A stretch of DNA of 13,436 nt from Bacteroidaceae bacterium (lineage in GTDB: Bacteria; Bacteroidota; Bacteroidia; Bacteroidales; Bacteroidaceae). A program made the translations under genes and the position numbers. Numbering within the stretch: position 1 is the stretch's first letter; each line of letters opens with the position of its first letter. Positions 1-6,912 of the stretch are shown piece after piece. The stretch lies in NCBI GenBank assembly GCA_900770705.1, contig CAAGLF010000031.1, positions 1-13,436 on the forward strand, given 5' to 3'. The notes under the pieces are model-generated. The model searched no databases, was not told the origin of the DNA, and worked only from the letters and a program-made list of their open reading frames with translations.

Positions 1-19
1 ACGTGTGCTCTTCCGATCT
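1..19. other. Residual Illumina TruSeq read-2 adapter (non-genomic)
   Basis: These 19 bases equal the last 19 bases of the TruSeq read-2 adapter, ending in GCTCTTCCGATCT. The protein reading frame of the RND pump on the minus strand runs cleanly up to base 20 and then becomes adapter. This is therefore a sequencing artefact at a contig end and should not be annotated as part of the genome. Confidence 0.96.
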
Positions 20-88
20 CAGGATAACGATCAGGATGGAGATGACCGTTGAGAGTACCGGGCGATTAATGAATGTGGATAGCTTCAT
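20..88 (-). CDS. RND efflux pump inner-membrane subunit, N-terminal 23 residues (partial)
   Basis: Translation from the ATG at 88-86 gives MKLSTFINRPVLSTVISILI and then VIL before the adapter begins. This is the typical start of AcrB/MexB-type (HAE1) resistance-nodulation-division transporters: a short amphipathic start, the conserved FI-RP motif (here residues 6-10), then the first transmembrane helix. The family exchanges protons for drugs or other amphiphiles and forms a tripartite pump with a periplasmic adaptor and an outer-membrane channel. The adaptor gene lies 209 bases upstream on the same strand, so the two are very probably one operon. Only about 2% of the usual roughly 1,000 residues is visible, so substrate cannot be judged. 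The gene is cut by the contig end, not by a mutation. Confidence 0.9.
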
Positions 89-149
89 TGTGTTTCTGTT
101 TTAGGCAGTAGGGCGGGGGTCTGCCGTGGCGGGTTTCACAAGTGCCGTG

Positions 150-224
150 GAAGAAAATTTTTCTTCGGAGGAAATTTTATTTTCTGCCGCAGGAATTTTT
201 TCTTTCGCCGTTGTATTTCCGGCG
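150..224. repeat. Intergenic modular repeat, copy A (inside the efflux operon)
   Basis: The 209-base gap between adaptor and pump holds A/T-rich words separated by G/C cores. Bases 150-166 form a near-palindrome (GAAGAAA then TTTCTTC), and 206-210 pairs with 220-224 (CGCCG/CGGCG). Bases 194-210 are, read on the minus strand, CGGCGAAAGAAAAAATT, which is identical over 17 bases to 11120-11136 after trxB. Unlike the copies at gene ends, this one has no long GC-rich stem followed by a T-run, which fits its place inside an operon that must be read through. Confidence 0.65.
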
Positions 225-297
225 TTCTTCGTGGCTGCTGTTCCGGCCCCGGCGTCGACACATTATTTATATATGCCTTTTTGCTGTTGTGGGGTGT

Positions 298-1470
298 TTA
301 GTCTTCCATCGGCAGCTTTTTGTCCTTCATGTGCTGCTGTGCCTTTTTCTGCTTTGCGGCGGACTGTGCCGGCGTGATGGGCTTGATTTCCATACCGTTC
401 TTGATGGTGTTCACGCCTTCTACGGCAATGCGGTCGCCGGCCTTGAGTCCGGAGGTTACAACGTAGCTGGTGCCGTCGTTTTGCGGGAGAACGCTGATTT
501 CTGTGCTCTGTGCCTTGTTGTCCTTGTCGATTACGTAGACAAACTTCTTGTCCTGAATGTCGAAGGTGGCCTTCTGCGGGACTTGGATGGCGTTTTCCTG
601 GTGTACGGGCACGAGGATGGAGCCGGTGCCGCCGGAACGGAGCACTTGGTTGGGGTTGGCAAAGTCTGCGCGTATCTGCACGGAGCCTGTCTTCACGTCA
701 ATTACGCCGCTGGCGGTGGCTATCTTTCCTTGCAGGTCGTAGAGCGTTCCGTCGGCCAGCTTGAGGTTGACGGCGGGCAGCTTGGCAAGTGCTTTCTGCA
801 CGCCGCCGTTTTCTCTGGTCAGGGCCAGGAGCTGTTTCTCCGTCATAGAGAAGTATACGTACATCTTGGAGATGTTCGACACGGTGGTAAGCGGTGCGAC
901 GGTGCTGGCTCCGACGAGACTTCCCACACGATAGGGGATTTCGCCCACGATACCGTCGGCGGGGCTGGTCACCGTGCAGAATTTCAGCTGGTCGCGTGCG
1001 CTTTGCAGGGCGGCTTCGGCCTGTTCGAGCTGTGCACGGAGGCTGAGCAGCTGGTTCTGTGCCATTTTGTAGTCGTAATCGCTGATGATCTGCTTCTCAA
1101 AGAGCATTTTCTTGTTCTCCACGGTGAGTTCCTGCGTGGCGATGTTGGCTTTCACGACGTTCACGTTGGCTTGTGCCTGGTTGACGCCTGCTCTGTACTG
1201 GGTATCGTCGATGAGGAACAGGGTTTGTCCGCGGCGCACCACGGAACCTTCGTCTACCAGCAGCTGCGTGATGTGTCCGCTGACCTTGGCGCGGATTTCG
1301 ATGTCCTGCTGTCCCTTTATCGTGGCGGGATAGGAGGTGTTGAGGTCGGCCGTCGAGTTTTCAACGGTGATTACCGCAAATTCATTGCCTGCCGCAGGCA
1401 TTTGGTTCTTGTTGTTGCAGCTGACCAGCGCGAGCGAGCCGAGCAGCAAGGTGGCAATTCTACTTTTCAT
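298..1470 (-). CDS. RND efflux periplasmic adaptor lipoprotein (AcrA/MexA family)
   Basis: A 390-residue membrane-fusion protein that links an RND pump to its outer-membrane channel. The signal peptide ends in a lipobox (LVSC, with Cys18 the predicted lipidated residue). Residues about 57-90 form the first half of a biotinyl-lipoyl-like domain (QQDIEIRAKVSGHI, then EGSVVRRGQTLFLID). Residues about 95-163 are a Gln/Ala/Leu-rich coiled-coil hairpin. The second lipoyl half follows (TVTSPADGIVG, 167-176), then the beta-barrel and membrane-proximal domains. The C-terminal tail is lysine-rich. Length is normal for the family. It is the first gene after the promoter at 1535-1542, and the pump gene follows. 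Substrate is not predictable; in this family drugs, bile acids and detergents are typical. Confidence 0.95.
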   Translation of the reverse strand: MKSRIATLLLGSLALVSCNNKNQMPAAGNEFAVITVENSTADLNTSYPATIKGQQDIEIRAKVSGHITQLLVDEGSVVRRGQTLFLIDDTQYRAGVNQAQANVNVVKANIATQELTVENKKMLFEKQIISDYDYKMAQNQLLSLRAQLEQAEAALQSARDQLKFCTVTSPADGIVGEIPYRVGSLVGASTVAPLTTVSNISKMYVYFSMTEKQLLALTRENGGVQKALAKLPAVNLKLADGTLYDLQGKIATASGVIDVKTGSVQIRADFANPNQVLRSGGTGSILVPVHQENAIQVPQKATFDIQDKKFVYVIDKDNKAQSTEISVLPQNDGTSYVVTSGLKAGDRIAVEGVNTIKNGMEIKPITPAQSAAKQKKAQQHMKDKKLPMED

Positions 1471-1520
1471 TGAGATCTGTATTACTGTTGTTGGTTATTA
1501 ATTCAGTTGTGTGCGCTCTA

Positions 1521-1534
1521 CGCAGAAAACTGCG
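1521..1534. promoter_or_regulatory. Perfect palindrome at the efflux operon start site (candidate operator)
   Basis: CGCAGAAAACTGCG is a 5-base inverted repeat with a 4-base A/T centre. It lies immediately downstream of the -7 box at 1535-1542 on the minus strand, where transcription should start. Efflux operons are often controlled by TetR- or MarR-type repressors that bind such dyads. No regulator gene is visible in the window, so the operator role is inference. It could also act as a small hairpin at the 5' end of the mRNA. Confidence 0.45.
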
Positions 1535-1542
1535 CAAAGTTA
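1535..1542 (-). promoter_or_regulatory. Promoter of the RND efflux operon (-7 box)
   Basis: Read on the minus strand this is TAACTTTG followed by C, an exact match to the Bacteroidetes -7 consensus TAnnTTTG. It stands about 65 bases before the adaptor start codon. No convincing -33 TTTG lies at the usual distance, so the promoter may be weak or regulated. Confidence 0.65.
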
Positions 1543-1825
1543 CAGAAAAAACTATCATCATACGTGAAGTTTTCTTCGGCAAATGAGGCTCTTTGTATGT
1601 TTTTAACGGTGTGAAAGGGCTTTTTAGCCGGCTGTCTTCCCTTTTGCCAACTTCGCGTGCCAAATGAACGTGGCGTTGCCGGCCCTGCGTGTCGGCCGAC
1701 GGGGGCTTTTCGTCTGTGTCTTGGGGCGGAAAAAACTGGCTGGAGTGCGGGCGGGATGTCGGCTGGCGTAGTGCGGCGAAACTTCTGGGCCGGAAGAAAA
1801 AATTTCTGCGGTGGAAAAACAAAAT
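1543..1825. other. Gene-free stretch between the efflux promoter and the dnaG terminator
   Basis: Open frames here on either strand extend into dnaG or run antisense to it and look like no known protein. A small hairpin, GGCT-TTTT-AGCC, lies near 1620. From about 1770 onward the modular repeat words begin (GGGCCGGAAGAAAAAA near 1787, AATTTCTGCGG at 1801-1811), leading into the terminator. I see no RNA gene. Confidence 0.5.
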
Positions 1826-1857
1826 ACCTCGGCGGAAATTTTTCTTTCCGCCGAGGT
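1826..1857 (-). terminator. Intrinsic terminator of dnaG (repeat copy B)
   Basis: A perfect 13-base-pair stem (ACCTCGGCGGAAA pairing with TTTCCGCCGAGGT) closes a 6-base loop that reads GAAAAA in the minus-strand RNA. On the minus strand the stem is followed by ATTTTGTTTTTCC, a usable U-rich tract. It begins 24 bases after the dnaG stop codon. The flanking words are shared with other intergenic regions of the window. Confidence 0.85.
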
Positions 1858-1881
1858 TGTGAGAAGGGGCTGCGCGAGGGG

Positions 1882-3819
1882 TCAGACTACCACCACGCGC
1901 TCGCCGAGTACCTTGGCCAGTTCTTGCGCCACGAGGGAGAACTGTTTGTATTCCTCCATCGTCTGCCGGCACAGGTCGGCATCGCTGTAGACTTTCGGGT
2001 CGGAGAGGCGTTGCAGGCAGTCCTTCATCATCTGTTTCAGCACGAAGAACTTGTATTCGTTCAGAAGTTGCGGCACGAAGAGGTCGAGGCGCTCGCTTTC
2101 GTCGCGATAGAGCTCCGACTGCCGGCTGCTCAGCAGGTATTTCTCGGTGCAGAGGCGGGAGGCCAGCGCGCTGATTTCGGCCTTCGGGTGGCACAGGAAG
2201 TACTGTTCCGTATTTTCGGGCGCCTGCAGGCTCTCTTCGAGGATTTCGGCGCACAGCGGGTCGGCGAACTGCAGTCCGTCGGCCGCGAGTTCGTCCCTGA
2301 CGAAGGCGGCCACCGTCAGCGGTGTGGCGTTGCCGGCCTCGTCGGGCGCTTCAGACAGGGGCCGGCTTCCGTACTTCATCAGTGCGCGGGCCAGCGGCAG
2401 CTCTTCGGGATGTTCTCCGGCCGGCTGTGCCGCGGGCTGCGGTGTCGCTTCGGCCGCTGCGTGCTGTCCGGCCGCGTCTGGTGCCGGGGCAGCGGCGTTT
2501 CCCTCTTCCGCTCTCGCTTGCCGCTTCTGCTTGCCCACCTCGCTCTGCACCAGTTGCTCGTCCACGCCCATCATTGTGGCGCATTCGCGCACATACATCT
2601 GCACGAGTATGCGGTCGGGGATGGCGGCAATGCTGCGTACGATGTCCTGTATCAGCTCTGCGCGTTTCACGGGGTCGCCGTCGGCTTCCTTCATGAGGAG
2701 GCCGGTCTTGAAACGTATGAAGTCCGTCTGGTGTTCGTTGATGTAGGCGCGGTATTCTGCGGCGCTGTGCTTCCGGGCGAAGCTGTCGGGGTCGTCGCCG
2801 TCGGGCAAGAGCAGCACTTTGACGTTCAAGCCTTCCGAGAGGAGCATGTCGATACCTCTGAGGGAGGCTTTGATGCCTGCGGCATCGCCGTCGTAGAGCA
2901 CGGTGACGTTCTGCGTAAATCTGTGGAGCAGATGGATTTGCCCCCTGGTGAGTGATGTGCCCGAGGAGGCCACTACGTTTTCAATACCGCTCTGGTGCAT
3001 GGAAATCACGTCGGTGTAGCCTTCCACAAGGTAGCAGCGGTTTTCCTTTACGATGGCGTGCTTCGCCAGGAAGAGGCCGTAGAGCTCGCGGCTTTTGCTG
3101 TAGATGGCCGACTCGGGGGAGTTGACGTACTTGGCGAGCTTCTTGTCGCCCGAGAGTATGCGTCCGCCGAAGGCCACGACCTTGCCCGACACCGTATGTA
3201 CCGGGAAGATGACGCGACCGTGGTAGCGGTCGAGCAGGCGGCCGTCGTCGGTCTTGTAGCAGAGGCCGGTCTTGAGCAGAAATTCCTCCTTGTAGCCCTT
3301 TCTGAGGGCGGCGCGCGTCATTCCGTCGCGTTCCGTCAGGCAGTAGCCGAGCTGGAACTTGCGGATGATGTCGTCGCGGAAACCGCGGTGGCGGAAGTAG
3401 GCCATACCTACCGCCACTCCGTCGACACTCTCGTGGAGTGTCGTCTCGAAGTAGGCGCGCGCCCACTCGTTGAGCACGAACATGCTTTCGCGCTCCGACT
3501 CTGCGGCGCGCTCCTCGTCGTTCAGTTCGCGGTCCTTCACTTCTATGCCGTATTTCCGGCCGAGCCATTTGATGGCCTCGGGGTAAGTGAGCTGTTCGTG
3601 CTCCATAATGAAATGTACGGCATTACCTCCTTTTCCGCAGGAGAAACATTTGCACAACTGCTTCGAGGGGGAGACGACGAAGGAAGGCGTCTTCTCGTCG
3701 TGGAAAGGGCAGAGACCCTTGTAGTTGACGCCGGCTTTCCGCAGGGTCACGAAGTCTTTCACAACGTCCACAATGTCTGTGGCCCGCATCACCTTGTCTA
3801 TCGTTTCTCGGTCAATCAT
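1882..3819 (-). CDS. dnaG: DNA primase DnaG
   Basis: A 645-residue primase that synthesises RNA primers at the replication fork in association with the DnaB helicase. The N-terminal CHC2 zinc finger has the exact ligand spacing (Cys37, His40, Cys58, Cys61). The catalytic core follows, with the basic DRYHGRVIFPV segment at about 197-207 and VVAFGGR at 214-220. The Toprim domain has VEGYTD (Glu266) and YDGDAAG (Asp310, Asp312), the metal-binding acidic residues. An Ala/Pro/Gln-rich linker spans about 430-475. The remaining C-terminal part is the helicase-binding region, diverged as usual. The start at MIDRET is where other Bacteroidales primases begin, and no earlier start fits. It stands alone here, not in an rpsU-dnaG-rpoD operon, with its own promoter and terminator. 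Confidence 0.98.
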   Translation of the reverse strand: MIDRETIDKVMRATDIVDVVKDFVTLRKAGVNYKGLCPFHDEKTPSFVVSPSKQLCKCFSCGKGGNAVHFIMEHEQLTYPEAIKWLGRKYGIEVKDRELNDEERAAESERESMFVLNEWARAYFETTLHESVDGVAVGMAYFRHRGFRDDIIRKFQLGYCLTERDGMTRAALRKGYKEEFLLKTGLCYKTDDGRLLDRYHGRVIFPVHTVSGKVVAFGGRILSGDKKLAKYVNSPESAIYSKSRELYGLFLAKHAIVKENRCYLVEGYTDVISMHQSGIENVVASSGTSLTRGQIHLLHRFTQNVTVLYDGDAAGIKASLRGIDMLLSEGLNVKVLLLPDGDDPDSFARKHSAAEYRAYINEHQTDFIRFKTGLLMKEADGDPVKRAELIQDIVRSIAAIPDRILVQMYVRECATMMGVDEQLVQSEVGKQKRQARAEEGNAAAPAPDAAGQHAAAEATPQPAAQPAGEHPEELPLARALMKYGSRPLSEAPDEAGNATPLTVAAFVRDELAADGLQFADPLCAEILEESLQAPENTEQYFLCHPKAEISALASRLCTEKYLLSSRQSELYRDESERLDLFVPQLLNEYKFFVLKQMMKDCLQRLSDPKVYSDADLCRQTMEEYKQFSLVAQELAKVLGERVVVV

Positions 3820-3823
3820 AGTG

Positions 3824-3852
3824 CGAAGTTACTACTTTTTTCGCAGACGCAA
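3824..3852 (-). promoter_or_regulatory. Putative dnaG promoter, almost touching the start codon
   Basis: On the minus strand a TTG (3852-3850) stands 18 bases before TAACTTCG (3831-3824), which differs from the consensus TAnnTTTG at one base. Only four bases separate the box from the ATG at 3819, so transcription would begin at or next to the start codon and give a leaderless or near-leaderless mRNA. The TTG lies within a dyad, CGCAA-GGGCT-TTGCG (3848-3862), which could bind a regulator. Confidence 0.5.
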
Positions 3853-3873
3853 GGGCTTTGCGCGAAAAGCTTT

Positions 3874-3965
3874 CCGCAGCAGGCCTTTTTCTTTCTGCGG
3901 GCTTAGGAAAAACTACAAGGCCGGAAATTTCTTTTTCCGCCCTTGTAATTGAAATTATCTCCGAG
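3874..3965. repeat. Intergenic modular repeat, copy C, with two hairpins
   Basis: The first hairpin pairs CCGCAG (3874-3879) with CTGCGG (3895-3900) around a 15-base loop. The second, 3914-3947, pairs TACAAGG with CCTTGTA and CGGAAA with TTTCCG, with one C-C mismatch and a 6-base A/T-rich loop. On the minus strand the second is followed by GTTTTTCC, so it resembles a terminator for RNA made from about 4070 toward 3910. Bases 3932-3947 are identical to 7421-7436 (16 bases), and 3952-3965 (AAATTATCTCCGAG) to 11132-11145. It lies between two divergent genes, where no terminator would be expected. Confidence 0.65.
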
Positions 3966-4121
3966 GAAGTTTCGCGGCAGTACGCGCGGGGTCGGAGAGG
4001 GGCGGCAATGGGGGAGGCGGAAAGCCCCGGGCAGCCCGCGTGGCAGCGTTATTATTCCTTAAATAGGCGGTGAATGTCGAAATATATACTATCGGCCGCC
4101 TGCCGTTTGCATCGAAACGAC
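3966..4121. other. Gene-free part of the divergent dnaG / envelope-operon region
   Basis: The open frames here (for instance minus strand 4227-3955) are Pro/Arg-rich, resemble no known protein and have no start signals I trust. A GC-rich part (about 3985-4050) is followed by AT-rich sequence. On the minus strand, near 4090-4080, TATATTTC is one base off the -7 consensus, so a short minus-strand RNA ending at the copy C hairpin is possible. I see no tRNA, SRP RNA or tmRNA. Confidence 0.4.
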
Positions 4122-4129
4122 TATATTTG
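4122..4129 (+). promoter_or_regulatory. Promoter of the envelope operon (-7 box)
   Basis: TATATTTG, followed by CA, matches TAnnTTTG exactly. The 12 bases ACTATATTTGCA are identical to those at the promoter before the oxidoreductase gene (7535-7546). The nearest upstream TTTG (4106-4109) is only 12 bases away, too close to be a standard -33 element. The predicted leader is about 130 bases long. Confidence 0.65.
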
Positions 4130-4140
4130 CAAGTAGGAAA

Positions 4141-4198
4141 GTCGGACTTTCTCCGTCCGGAGGCTCCGGAGGGGGCCGTTGCTCCGACGCAGTGGCAC
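4141..4198 (+). promoter_or_regulatory. Structured 5' leader of the envelope operon
   Basis: GTCGGA (4141-4146) can pair with TCCGAC (4193-4198). Inside lie GC-rich self-complementary pieces, including CTCC-GTCC-GGAG (4151-4162). The element begins about 12 bases after the -7 box, so it would be near the very 5' end of the mRNA. It matches no riboswitch class I recognise. It may stabilise the transcript or regulate its translation. Confidence 0.35.
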
Positions 4199-4266
4199 TG
4201 CCGCCCGGCATATTTCCTATATAGCAACCATTACATTCTGCATAGACTCTTCAAAACGATACGACG

Positions 4267-5265
4267 ATGAAAAAATTCTGCTTTCTCTTGCTGACTGCCT
4301 GCGCCGTATGCTTCACGGCCGCAGCTCAAGACGACGATGTCTACTTCGTGCCGTCCAAAAAGTCTGCCCAAAAGACGGCTGCACCCGTATATACCGAGCC
4401 CGTCCGCACCGTGACGCCCTCCACCTATGCCCCCATTGACGACGAGGAGGACTGGTCGGCCGGCAGAAACGCCGATATGGACGTCGACCGCTACAACCGG
4501 CGCGACCACCGCGCCGACACGTTGGCCTCCGGCCGTGCCGACAGCCTCTACGACGCTGCCGCCGAAGCGGCCGACGGCGAATACACTGTGCGCCTCGTAC
4601 GTTTCCACGCGCCGGTGGCCGGCCTGTACGTCAGCAGCCCCTACTACGACGACTTCTACGGCTACGTGTACTCCCCCTGGTACGATCCCTGGTACGACTG
4701 GGCCTGGACACCCTTCGGCTGGCGCAGCTGGTACTCCTGGGGATGGGGTTGGGGCGGCTGGTACGCCGGCTGGTATTCCCCCTGGTGCCCCTCGTGGTCG
4801 TGGTACGCCCACCATCACCACTATGGCCATGGCCCCCACTGGGGCTGGCACAACCCGAATCCGCGTCCCGCCTATGCTTACGACCGCTACGGCGGCAGGG
4901 GCAACGCAGCCCGTCCCTCCACGCGCTACTTCAGCAGCCGCGGCGCCGAACGCCCCTCGACGGGTATCTCCGGCCGTGGTAATTCACGCACCGGCGGCAA
5001 CCGCGTCTCCACCGGCAGCAACCGCCAGACGGGCGTACGCCAGTCCGGCACGTCGGGCCGTCCCTCCCGGCAGTTCGGCACCGGCAGCGGCACGTCGCGC
5101 CCCTCGACTGCCACTTCCGGCAGCTCCGAGCGCTCCTCCCGCTCCAGCAGTAACTCCTCCTTCAGCCGTCCGAGCACACGCTCCACGTCCAGCTTTGGCG
5201 CCGGACACTCCGGAGGCGGACGTAGCTTCGGCGGAGGCGGCGGCAGAAGCGGCGGACGCCGTTGA
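4267..5265 (+). CDS. Secreted Trp/Tyr/Gly-rich protein with Ser/Arg/Gly tail, unknown function
   Basis: A 332-residue protein with a clear signal peptide (cleavage expected after Ala20, before QDDDVYFVPSKK). Residues about 21-115 are a charged, ordinary-looking region. Residues about 121-196 form a striking block of Trp, Tyr, Gly, Pro and His (WYDPWYDWAW, GWGWGGWYAGWY, AHHHHYGHGPHWGW). Residues about 200-332 are a low-complexity Ser/Arg/Gly/Thr tail ending in FGGGGGRSGGRR. There is no lipobox and no transmembrane segment besides the signal. I recognise no catalytic domain; similar hypothetical proteins occur in Bacteroidales. It is the first gene of a probable operon with an outer-membrane barrel and a lipoprotein, which suggests a cell-envelope role. 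A long second open frame within it (4427-5293) is a composition artefact. Confidence 0.85.
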   Translation: MKKFCFLLLTACAVCFTAAAQDDDVYFVPSKKSAQKTAAPVYTEPVRTVTPSTYAPIDDEEDWSAGRNADMDVDRYNRRDHRADTLASGRADSLYDAAAEAADGEYTVRLVRFHAPVAGLYVSSPYYDDFYGYVYSPWYDPWYDWAWTPFGWRSWYSWGWGWGGWYAGWYSPWCPSWSWYAHHHHYGHGPHWGWHNPNPRPAYAYDRYGGRGNAARPSTRYFSSRGAERPSTGISGRGNSRTGGNRVSTGSNRQTGVRQSGTSGRPSRQFGTGSGTSRPSTATSGSSERSSRSSSNSSFSRPSTRSTSSFGAGHSGGGRSFGGGGGRSGGRR

Positions 5266-5316
5266 ACCGTGTAGAAACATCACCCGACTATGAACCAAGC
5301 TTTACATACCGACACA

Positions 5317-6897
5317 ATGAAACAGAAGATATCCGTGGCCCTGGCCGCCATCGCGCTGGGCGCAAACGCTGCGGCGCAGGACATATATAAAATGGAGCAG
5401 TTCTCTGCGAAGGACCTCGCCGGAACGTCCCGCTTCGTGGGTATGGGCGGCGCTATGAATGCCCTCGGCGCAGACCTTTCCACCATTGCCGGCAACCCCG
5501 CAGCCATCGGAATGTACCGCAGCTCCGACATCGCACTCACCGGCGGCGTCACCGCACAGCCCAACGGCGAGGAATTTGCCGATATCAGCCGCGCCCGGGC
5601 CACCTTCGACCAGGCTGGCTTCGTCTACTCCGCCAAGATGGGCTCCGAGGGCGTCAAGTTTGTTAACTTTGCCTTCAACTATCAGAAGAGCAAGAACCTG
5701 AAAAACTACATCGGGCTCTCCAACATCGCCTTGGGCGGCCTCTCGCAGAGCTTGCAAATGCTCGATTTGTCCTACGGCAGCCGCGGGTGGCTCGACCTCG
5801 ACCTTACGGAAGACAGGGAACTCACCACACCGCTCGCCTGCCTCGGTTACGATACGTATATGATAGACAAGGCGTACGACGACGAAGGAAACTTCGACGG
5901 ATACGTACCCAGCAGCGCCCAAGACTACACTTATCGCCGCGGACAATGGGGCGGAATCCAGCAGTACGACTTCAATATCTCCTTCAACGTCGAAGACCGC
6001 GTCTATGCCGGACTTACAGTGGGCGCCTACAACGTAAATTGCCACAGCTACACCGCTTATGCGGAGAACCTGCTCGATGAGAACGGCGGACTCCATCCTT
6101 ATTATATGAAGAACGTGGAAGACGTGAGCGGAAACGGCTTCGACCTGAAGCTGGGAGCCATCTTCCGCCCCTTCGAGGCCAGCCCGTTCCGTCTGGGCTT
6201 CGCTGTACATACGCCTACCTTCTATGACCTCGAGACTTCCTCCTATCTCTATATGGACAGTCCCTACATGAGCAACGGCGCCGACCACACCAGTGCCTCG
6301 GTCAGCGTTCCCGGAAACTACTACAAGCTCCGGACGCCGTGGAAGTTCCTCGTCTCGGCTGCGACTACCGCGGGGAAGGTGTTCGCCATTGACGCGGAAT
6401 ACGAATTTTCCAACCCCTCCACCGCCCGTGTCAGCTACGGCGATTACGACTACGACTGGGACTGGGGATGGGGGCTCGGCCGCACGGACTACGGACTCAA
6501 GGATGAGGCGAAGTGCTGGCTCAAGCCGGTACACACCTTCCGCCTCGGTATGGAGGCCAGGCTCCTCCCGGGCGTCGCGCTGCGTCTGGGGTACAACTAC
6601 CAGTCCTCCGCCTTCGAGAAGGACGCTTATCTGAACCTCTTCACCGACAGTCCGTCGTATTACTACCAGACCAATACCGACTATGTCAATCTGGGCGACA
6701 TCAATCGCCTGACGGCGGGCCTCGGATGGCGCGGTAGTCACTGGTACTGCGACTTTGCGTATCAGTATCAGATACAGAAGGCCGACGTATATCCCTTCCA
6801 CATTCCCGAGGTGAACTCGGACGTGAACCGTATCTGCCCGCAAGAAGTGCAGCTCAACCGTCAGACTGCACAGCTCACCATCGGTTATAAATTCTAA
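5317..6897 (+). CDS. OmpP1/FadL/TodX-family outer-membrane barrel protein
   Basis: A 526-residue outer-membrane protein. I choose the ATG at 5317 over the one at 5290 because MKQKISVALAAIALGANAAA, cleaved before QDIYKMEQ, is a proper signal peptide. The mature N-terminus (ARFVGMGGAMNALGADLSTIAGNPAAIG-like; here SRFVGMGGAM and then NPAAIGMYRSSD) is the signature of the Bacteroidetes branch of the FadL/OmpP1 family, sometimes annotated as hemin receptor. The rest has the alternating aromatic pattern of beta strands, and the protein ends in TIGYKF with a C-terminal Phe, typical for outer-membrane insertion. Family members move hydrophobic compounds across the outer membrane; the substrate here is unknown, and the hemin label should not be trusted. 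It lies 51 bases after the first operon gene and 15 before the next. Confidence 0.9.
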   Translation: MKQKISVALAAIALGANAAAQDIYKMEQFSAKDLAGTSRFVGMGGAMNALGADLSTIAGNPAAIGMYRSSDIALTGGVTAQPNGEEFADISRARATFDQAGFVYSAKMGSEGVKFVNFAFNYQKSKNLKNYIGLSNIALGGLSQSLQMLDLSYGSRGWLDLDLTEDRELTTPLACLGYDTYMIDKAYDDEGNFDGYVPSSAQDYTYRRGQWGGIQQYDFNISFNVEDRVYAGLTVGAYNVNCHSYTAYAENLLDENGGLHPYYMKNVEDVSGNGFDLKLGAIFRPFEASPFRLGFAVHTPTFYDLETSSYLYMDSPYMSNGADHTSASVSVPGNYYKLRTPWKFLVSAATTAGKVFAIDAEYEFSNPSTARVSYGDYDYDWDWGWGLGRTDYGLKDEAKCWLKPVHTFRLGMEARLLPGVALRLGYNYQSSAFEKDAYLNLFTDSPSYYYQTNTDYVNLGDINRLTAGLGWRGSHWYCDFAYQYQIQKADVYPFHIPEVNSDVNRICPQEVQLNRQTAQLTIGYKF

Positions 6898-6912
6898 ATC
6901 CCAACAATACAA

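Noticed and set aside
142..1473. A 443-codon plus-strand open frame opposite the efflux adaptor
   Set aside because: It is the antisense shadow of a clearly recognised adaptor gene and resembles no protein. The same applies to long antisense frames opposite dnaG (1657-2955, 2995-3906) and the FadL barrel (5302-6918).
1460..2254. A 264-codon minus-strand frame spanning the region between dnaG and the adaptor gene
   Set aside because: Its first half is the shifted frame of dnaG and its end runs through the terminator and promoter. The product is Arg/Pro-rich with no domain.
3874..3965. CRISPR or tandem-repeat array made of the hairpin words
   Set aside because: The words are not evenly spaced, there are no spacers of constant length, and copies are dispersed between genes rather than clustered. 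No cas gene is present.
3966..4080. tRNA, SRP RNA or tmRNA in the GC-rich divergent region
   Set aside because: I found no T-loop, anticodon arm, SRP tetraloop motif or tmRNA ends on either strand.
4106..4129. TTTG at 4106-4109 as the -33 partner of the -7 box at 4122-4129
   Set aside because: The spacing is 12 bases, whereas about 19-21 is usual for Bacteroidetes promoters.
4427..5293. A 288-codon open frame overlapping the Trp/Tyr-rich protein in another frame
   Set aside because: It is rich in Ala, Thr and Pro with no signal or domain, as expected for the shifted frame of a GC-rich repetitive gene. The in-frame protein has a good signal peptide.
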